Assembly: GCA_020851735.1 (NCBI GenBank)
Contig: JADZCD010000009.1
Span: 1 to 34,592 of the forward strand
Direction of reading: 5' to 3'
DNA: 34,592 nucleotides
Source: Phycisphaeraceae bacterium
GTDB taxonomy: Bacteria; Planctomycetota; Phycisphaerae; Phycisphaerales; Phycisphaeraceae
In this document: one piece after another, positions 30,767 through 34,592 of the stretch
Numbering within the stretch: the first letter of the stretch is position 1
How the letters are laid out: each line of letters opens with the position of its first letter
Program-made: the position numbers and the translations under genes
Notes under the pieces: model-generated
The model's input: only the letters and a program-made list of their open reading frames with translations
Told to the model about the DNA's origin: nothing
The model's database searches: none

Positions 30767-31558
30767 ATGCCCGACCCCCAAAACAATCCCTCTTCGCCTC
30801 AGCCCCCGGCTCAGCCGGGGGGTACGGGCTCTCTTCCAGGTGCTGGGGTACCTACTTCCGGGGGTACCGGGGGTGCCGGGGCTTCCGGGGGTGACGGGGC
30901 TTCCGGGGGTGCCACACAGCATCGCGAAGCGTGCTGTGTGCCTGGGTCTGTTCAGCCCCCGGCTCAGCCGGGGGGTACGGATTCTCTTCCGGGGGCGTCC
31001 TCCCCCATCTTCCAACGTCTGGACCTCTGCGAACGCCGCCCCTACCGCACCCGCGAATACCTCGGCCGCTACCTCTGGCTGCTCGTCCAAGCCACCCTCA
31101 TCCGCTATAGCCCGCCCCAGGCCTTAGGCTGGCGTCGCTTCTGGCTGCGCCTCTTTGGCGCCCAGCTCGCCCCCACCGCCAAGCTGCGGGCCCGCACCCG
31201 CGTCATGCACCCCTGGCTGCTCTCCGTCGGGCACCACAGCTCCCTGGCCAGCGGCGTCAACGTCTACAACCTAGGGCCCATCCACATCGGCGATCACACC
31301 ACCATCTCCCAGGGCGTGGAACTCTGTGCCGGCACCCACGACTACCGCCAGCCTCACTTACCCCTCCTGCGCCTGCCCATCCACATCGGCAGCGGCGTGT
31401 GGATCTGTGCCCAGGCGTTTATCGGACCCAACGTCACCGTCGGCGACAACACCATCGTCGGGGCCCGGGCCGTAGTCATGAAAGACCTGCCCCCCAACGT
31501 CATCGCCGCCGGCAACCCCGCCGTCGTCGTCCGTCCCCGCCCCATGAATCAGCCCTGA
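30767..31558 (+). CDS. WcaF-like left-handed beta-helix acyltransferase with repeat-encoded N-terminal insert
   Basis: A 263-residue hexapeptide-repeat acetyltransferase likely to O-acetylate a sugar of the polysaccharide. The conserved part begins at about residue 77 (FQRLDLCERRPYRTREYLGR), with a hydrophobic helix, then left-handed beta-helix hexapeptides: NVYNLGPIHIGDHTTISQGV, the catalytic His in CAGTHDYRQP, and HIGSGVWICAQAFIGPNVTV to AAGNPAVVVRPR. Between residues 11 and about 76 the protein is entirely Gly/Ser/Pro-rich sequence encoded by a composite repeat (30799-30997). No alternative ATG lies between the repeat and the conserved part, so the ATG at 30767 is likely. The start is 49 bp after the glycosyltransferase stop, so the two are probably co-transcribed. 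Confidence 0.82.
   Translation: MPDPQNNPSSPQPPAQPGGTGSLPGAGVPTSGGTGGAGASGGDGASGGATQHREACCVPGSVQPPAQPGGTDSLPGASSPIFQRLDLCERRPYRTREYLGRYLWLLVQATLIRYSPPQALGWRRFWLRLFGAQLAPTAKLRARTRVMHPWLLSVGHHSSLASGVNVYNLGPIHIGDHTTISQGVELCAGTHDYRQPHLPLLRLPIHIGSGVWICAQAFIGPNVTVGDNTIVGARAVVMKDLPPNVIAAGNPAVVVRPRPMNQP
30799..30997 (+). repeat. composite repeat inside the acyltransferase gene
   Basis: Order: family C (30799-30826, TCAGCCCCCGGCTCAGCCGG then GGTACG), a GC tract of GGGGTGCCGGGGCTTCCGGG type, family B (30913-30940) and a second family C (30952-30979). The two C copies are direct repeats, and their similarity continues through TCTCTTCC. Total about 198 bp, in frame, about 66 residues. Confidence 0.8.
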
Positions 31559-31907
31559 TTCCTCCCCAACACCCCTTCCATAACGCCCCAATCCCCGGTC
31601 TACCAGCAGCCAAATCACCCCCCAAAACGCCTCCTCGTTTAGCGGGCGGGCCGCAGGCCCCCTTCTTCCCGCCCTCTAAAGCCCAGGGAAGAAATCCCTG
31701 GGCCTCCCCACACCCTCATCACCAACTCACCAAATTTATTCCTCTCTCCCAGCAATTTTCTGCTTTCTCCTCACTACCTTCTACCCTCTACCCTGTACCC
31801 TGTACCCTGTACCCCTTCTTCCTCTCCCACAGCCCTTGTGCACAAAATAATCCACCTCCCCCCGATCGCGCTTGCCCACTTTGTAAGTCTTGGGTCTAAT
31901 ACACCTC
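31559..31907. other. repeat-rich intergenic region, no gene
   Basis: Contains a variant family D (31637-31661, GTTTAGCGGGCGGGCCGCAG), a perfect family A palindrome (31681-31703) and a tandem tract of CTACCCT/GTACCCT heptamers (31773-31815). The acyltransferase transcript probably ends here, but no hairpin is followed by a T-run. Confidence 0.7.
31872..31900 (+). promoter_or_regulatory. candidate promoter giving a leaderless transcript
   Basis: TTGCCC (31872-31877) and TCTAAT (31895-31900) are 17 bp apart. The predicted start of transcription, about 7 nt beyond the -10 box, would coincide with the GTG at 31908. No ribosome site is seen before that codon. Confidence 0.35.
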
Positions 31908-32132
31908 GTGACTTCCAAGCCCAGCTGGTTGCGTCGCATCCTCCTCCTGGCCATGCTCGCCTCCCTGGCAGGCTGCAGTAAAGCCCTGTTCCCGGAGGAC
32001 TTGCCTCGCTCCCAGTATGAACGCTACTCCACGCTCCGCGGCCGCGAAAGGCCCAAAAAAGAAACCAACGCCTTCGGCCGCGAAATGCCCGCCTTGCGTG
32101 AACGCCTGAGTCCCTTGGATGAGGATTTTTAA
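31908..32132 (+). CDS. small lipoprotein of unknown function
   Basis: About 74 residues starting at GTG. A lipoprotein signal is clear: basic n-region (TSKPSWLRR), hydrophobic core ILLLAMLASL, lipobox LAGC. The mature part of about 50 residues is charged and rich in Arg and Glu (LPRSQYERYSTLRGRERPKK) and ends SPLDEDF. The residue after the Cys is Ser, which by proteobacterial rules would favour the outer membrane. I do not recognise the family. The start is supported by the signal peptide and by a possible leaderless promoter. The next gene on the same strand begins about 180 bp downstream, after a hairpin. Confidence 0.65.
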   Translation: MTSKPSWLRRILLLAMLASLAGCSKALFPEDLPRSQYERYSTLRGRERPKKETNAFGREMPALRERLSPLDEDF

Positions 32133-32151
32133 TCCCTAGCCGATAATACCC

Positions 32152-32182
32152 GCCTTTTTCTGCCTAACATCAGAAAAAAGGC
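32152..32182 (+). terminator. possible A/T-rich hairpin terminator after the lipoprotein gene
   Basis: GCCTTTTTCTG (32152-32162) pairs, with one bulged base, with CAGAAAAAAGGC (32171-32182); AAAGTTTT follows. The stem is mostly A-T, so its strength is uncertain. Confidence 0.4.
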
Positions 32183-32309
32183 AAAGTTTTCCTGCCATCT
32201 ACCCGATGGAATGTATAGTTAATTCTGTCGGGCCGTTGCCACGTCCTGGAACTCTTCGGTTGTGGCTATGGCGGGGAGTCAACAGTCTTTGTGGGGGCGT
32301 GGCTTTTTC

Positions 32310-32927
32310 ATGACGCCATCTCGACGAACCTTGATCGTGCTCGGCAGCCTTCTGGCCGCTATGACTATCGCCAGCGCCCTGTTGCTGATTCTTCAGCCCG
32401 CGCCTGCGGTACCCTTCAGCCACATCCGCCTGCTCTCCACCGACCGCGCCACTTCCCCGGTCGAACAGCTCTTTCAGACGATTAATCCCGTCCAGTCCGG
32501 CCGCTGGAAATCCGTCACCGTCCGCCTCAGCGGCAATACCTATGGCTCCGCCCAGACCGTCACCAGCCAGCACGAACTGCTGGGCCTTCGCGGCCTAGGC
32601 TACCACTTTGTCATGGGCAACGGCTCAGCCTCCCCCGACGGACAAATCGAGGTCGGCTTCCGCTGGCAGCACCAGATGGAATCCGCCATGCCCTTGGGCA
32701 CGCCCGCCGACTCCCCCGACCACATTCAGATCTGCTTGATCGGCAGCGCCCGTGACGGCGGCTCCACCCCCCGCCAGGTTCAGGAACTCGTCTGGCTCCT
32801 CCGTAACCTTCAGCTTCGCTTAGGCATCTCCGCTGACAAAATCTCCTTCGTCCAAGTTGGCCCCTTCGCTGTCGGCGCCGCCTTCCCCGAAATGCTCATC
32901 CGCCAGCAACTCTTCCAGACCCAATAA
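32310..32927 (+). CDS. membrane-anchored PGRP/amidase_2-like protein lacking zinc ligands
   Basis: About 205 residues: an N-terminal transmembrane anchor (8-29, LIVLGSLLAAMTIASALLLIL) and an extracytoplasmic domain resembling peptidoglycan-recognition/N-acetylmuramoyl-L-alanine amidases. Matching blocks are LGYHFVMGNGSASPDGQIEV (97-116), GFRWQHQ (117-122 region), HIQICLIGS (139-146) and STPRQVQELVWLLRNLQ. In active relatives the first block carries the HHS zinc ligand; here the equivalent is RLS (72-74). The GAH ligand is SAM (125-127), and the final His region reads VQVGP. All three expected zinc ligands appear lost, so a binding role is more likely than hydrolysis. The ATG at 32310 is preferred because the membrane segment follows shortly; an upstream in-frame ATG exists at 32268. 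No strong ribosome site is near it. Confidence 0.7.
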   Translation: MTPSRRTLIVLGSLLAAMTIASALLLILQPAPAVPFSHIRLLSTDRATSPVEQLFQTINPVQSGRWKSVTVRLSGNTYGSAQTVTSQHELLGLRGLGYHFVMGNGSASPDGQIEVGFRWQHQMESAMPLGTPADSPDHIQICLIGSARDGGSTPRQVQELVWLLRNLQLRLGISADKISFVQVGPFAVGAAFPEMLIRQQLFQTQ

Positions 32928-32929
32928 CC

Positions 32930-33073
32930 CCCCCCGGAAGTTCCCCCCGGAAGCGCCCGGAAGTTCCCCCGGAAGTACCTCCGCCTTTCAGCCCCCGGCT
33001 CCGCCGGGGGGTACTAAGTTTCCGCGCTCAGTCCCCCGCATCCCCTCGTTTAGCGGGCGATCGCAGATCGCCG
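32930..33073. repeat. composite repeat: CCGGAAGT array + family C + family D
   Basis: CCCCGGAAGTTCCCCC-type units (32930-32978), family C (32988-33014) and family D (33048-33073, GTTTAGCGGGCGATCGCAGA). It reuses modules seen at 18874, 26127 and 30799, in a new combination. It lies downstream of the PGRP-like gene. The remaining 33074-33258 shows no gene. Confidence 0.78.
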
Positions 33074-33258
33074 TGTCCTCACCCTGTATTCCCCCCCAAA
33101 GAAATCCCCGGGCATCTCCCCGCGTAATCCCCACAGGCAATAACTCCTCTCCCGTCCACGTTACTTCTGATACACTCTGGGTTCCCGTTGCTTTGCCAAG
33201 CCTCCTCCGCGATCAAGTTGTTCGCAGGACGGGTCGATTAATCATTGGGATTTAAGAC

Positions 33259-33379
33259 AATTAGGGACAGACAGTTGAATTTAGGGCTCTTCTGGGCGAC
33301 AATGTACGGGCTTGGCACGCCGGCGCAGACCGATAACAGCGATCTGTGCTCCCGCCTAAAAACCAACCTGTCCCTTTAA
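33259..33379. mobile_element. MITE-like element with terminal inverted repeats
   Basis: AATTAGGGACAG (33259-33270) and CTGTCCCTTTAA (33368-33379) are near-perfect 12-bp inverted ends of a roughly 120-bp noncoding segment. An inner hairpin GCGCAGACCG / CGATCTGTGC lies near 33325-33355. The size, absence of coding and structure suggest a miniature element or REP-like unit. It ends about 20 bp before the kinase start codon. Confidence 0.5.
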
Positions 33380-33399
33380 GAGAGAAACGTGTCAGCTAG

Positions 33400-34281
33400 A
33401 TGGAACATCTAGATGACATCATGGGCTACCAGGTGCTTGGCACGCTCGGTTACGGAGCCAAGAGCACCATCTTTGCCGTCAAGGACAAAGATAACCATCT
33501 CTACGCGCTTAAACGCGTCACCAAGGAATCCCCCAAAGACCAGCGCTTCATCGACCAGGCCATCTACGAGCACGACATCGCCTCCAAGCTCAGCCACCCC
33601 AGCCTGCGCCACAGCTTCAAGCTCATCCGCGGCCGGCGGATGATGCGGGTCAATGAAGTCATCGTCCTGATGGAACTCGTCGATGGCGTGACCATGGAGC
33701 AGCACCACTTTGGCTCCTTAGAGGAACTCTGCCGCCTCATGCAGTTAGTCGCCCAGGGCTTAGCCGCCATGCACGACGCCGGCTACGTCCACGCCGACAT
33801 CAAGCCCAAGAACATCCTGGTCACCGACAAGAACGCCGTGAAAATCATCGACTTCGGGCAGAGCTGCCCCGTGGGCACCATCAAGCAGCGCATCCAGGGC
33901 ACGCCGGATTACATCGCTCCCGAACAGGTCCTCCGCGAAGCCATCACCCCGCAGACCGACATGTTCAATTTCGGCGCCACCATGTACTGGCTGCTCACCC
34001 GCAAGCACGTGCCCACCCTGATCCCCAAAGACGATTCGGCTGAGATCCTTCCCAGCAAGGCTGCCGCCAAAAAGCCTCAGCCGCCCTCCGAGCTCAACCC
34101 TCAGGTGCCCACCGCTCTCTCCAGCCTGGTCATGCACTGCATCGAAAAGGAACCTGCCGCCCGTCCTTCCTCCATGCTCTCAATCTACGAACGCCTGGAA
34201 CTGGCCATCGCCCAGATGCAGCGAACCAAAACCGTCGCCGCCAATAACGAAGTAACCACCGCCCCCCCCGCGACGACCTGA
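33400..34281 (+). CDS. eukaryotic-like Ser/Thr protein kinase, non-RD type
   Basis: A 293-residue soluble kinase without a transmembrane segment. Motifs in order: glycine loop LGTLGYGAKSTIF (about 12-24), the ATP-anchoring Lys37 in YALKRV, Glu in the C-helix region, catalytic loop VHADIKPKNILV with Asp132, Lys134 and Asn137, DFG at 150-152, and GTPDYIAPEQ (167-175). His130-Ala131-Asp132 replaces the usual His-Arg-Asp, so it is a non-RD kinase, a class that often does not need activation-loop phosphorylation. The C-lobe ends after RPSSMLSIYERLELA, then a short Thr/Ala-rich tail. The ATG at 33400 has no good ribosome site; an ATG at 33421 would also preserve the domain. A perfect inverted repeat overlaps the start codon. 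Confidence 0.9.
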   Translation: MEHLDDIMGYQVLGTLGYGAKSTIFAVKDKDNHLYALKRVTKESPKDQRFIDQAIYEHDIASKLSHPSLRHSFKLIRGRRMMRVNEVIVLMELVDGVTMEQHHFGSLEELCRLMQLVAQGLAAMHDAGYVHADIKPKNILVTDKNAVKIIDFGQSCPVGTIKQRIQGTPDYIAPEQVLREAITPQTDMFNFGATMYWLLTRKHVPTLIPKDDSAEILPSKAAAKKPQPPSELNPQVPTALSSLVMHCIEKEPAARPSSMLSIYERLELAIAQMQRTKTVAANNEVTTAPPATT

Positions 34282-34592
34282 AACGCCCTCCCTTTTTCCC
34301 CCCAAAAAAGCCCAACGAAGAAATGCCCGGGCCCCCCGGAAGTGGCTGTTTAAGGCAACCCACGGATGCAATCCGTGGGCTTCGAAGACGCGTACGCCCC
34401 GGCGGAGCCGGGGGCTGAAACCAAACCGAGAAGACATCGAGCCGGCCCCGTATTTCCATGCGGGACTGTGAGAACCGAGGCAAGCAAGACACCCAGGCAT
34501 GGCCCCCCGGAAATGCCTGGGCTTGGTCAAGACAGAGCGCGCGGAAGAAGCCCGATTATCGGGAGTTTCCTCTCAATAACGGGCTCGTCCGC
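34282..34592. repeat. cluster of dispersed repeats at the right edge
   Basis: No gene is supported. It contains a decayed family A copy (34308-34333), a hairpin CCCACGGAT TGC AATCCGTGGG type near 34355-34380, an inverted family C copy (34391-34418, minus orientation) and a family-A relative with long loop (34491-34526, ACCCAGGCAT / ATGCCTGGGCTTGG, loop containing CCCCCCGGAA). The continuation lies outside the window. Confidence 0.7.

Noticed and set aside
1..34592. tRNA, rRNA or riboswitch genes
   Set aside because: Reading the gaps on both strands gave no cloverleaf with a T-loop/anticodon pattern and no rRNA-like stretch. A tRNAscan or Rfam search would be decisive.

Overview
The window looks like a contig from a high-GC member of the Planctomycetota, probably near the Phycisphaerae. 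This is an inference from gene content: a fused exosortase/EpsI protein beside a polysaccharide-export locus, a 1507-residue membrane-anchored TPR protein, a tandem-domain microcompartment shell protein, an SUMF1-type lipoprotein, a eukaryotic-like Ser/Thr kinase and a plant-like GDP-mannose 3,5-epimerase. No rRNA, tRNA, CRISPR array or intact transposase was found.

Layout. 0.2-3.2 kb (minus strand): HAD hydrolase, SUMF1-domain protein, gpsA. 4.0-16.0 kb (plus): a five-gene surface-polysaccharide module with a Wza-like export lipoprotein, exosortase-EpsI fusion, giant TPR protein, Wzc-like chain-length protein with a degenerate kinase domain, and a WecA/MraY-type sugar-phosphate transferase. 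16.2-18.8 kb: rpsB-tsf with promoter and terminator, then convergent rplU. 19.1-22.5 kb: a protein with three cysteine-rich TRASH-like units (minus), an ECF sigma factor with its putative membrane anti-sigma factor, and an orphan BMC-T shell protein. 22.6-27.8 kb (minus): GH42-like glycosidase, PfkB sugar kinase, gltX. 28.3-31.6 kb (plus): GDP-mannose 3,5-epimerase, glycosyltransferase and WcaF-like acyltransferase, a second surface-glycan group. 31.9-34.3 kb (plus): a small lipoprotein, a membrane-anchored PGRP/amidase-like protein without its zinc ligands, and a Ser/Thr kinase.

The most unusual feature is the density of short palindromic and GC-rich dispersed repeats. At least seven families (A-G below), plus CTAATTC-type heptamer arrays, recur in nearly every intergenic gap and combine into composites with a shared module order. 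Two composites of about 200 bp sit in frame inside genes: one in the C-terminal domain of gltX, one near the N-terminus of the acyltransferase. A further family-A palindrome is also translated within gltX. This resembles the protein-inserted palindromic elements (RPEs) of Rickettsia and is the best candidate here for something undescribed. One family copy also appears to serve as a transcription terminator between tsf and rplU.

Functionally, the two polysaccharide groups could cooperate: the epimerase, glycosyltransferase and acyltransferase would make and decorate a glycan, the WecA-like enzyme would start it on the lipid carrier, and the Wza/Wzc-like proteins would control length and export. 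The exosortase would process sorted surface proteins, but no PEP-CTERM-type substrate lies in the window.
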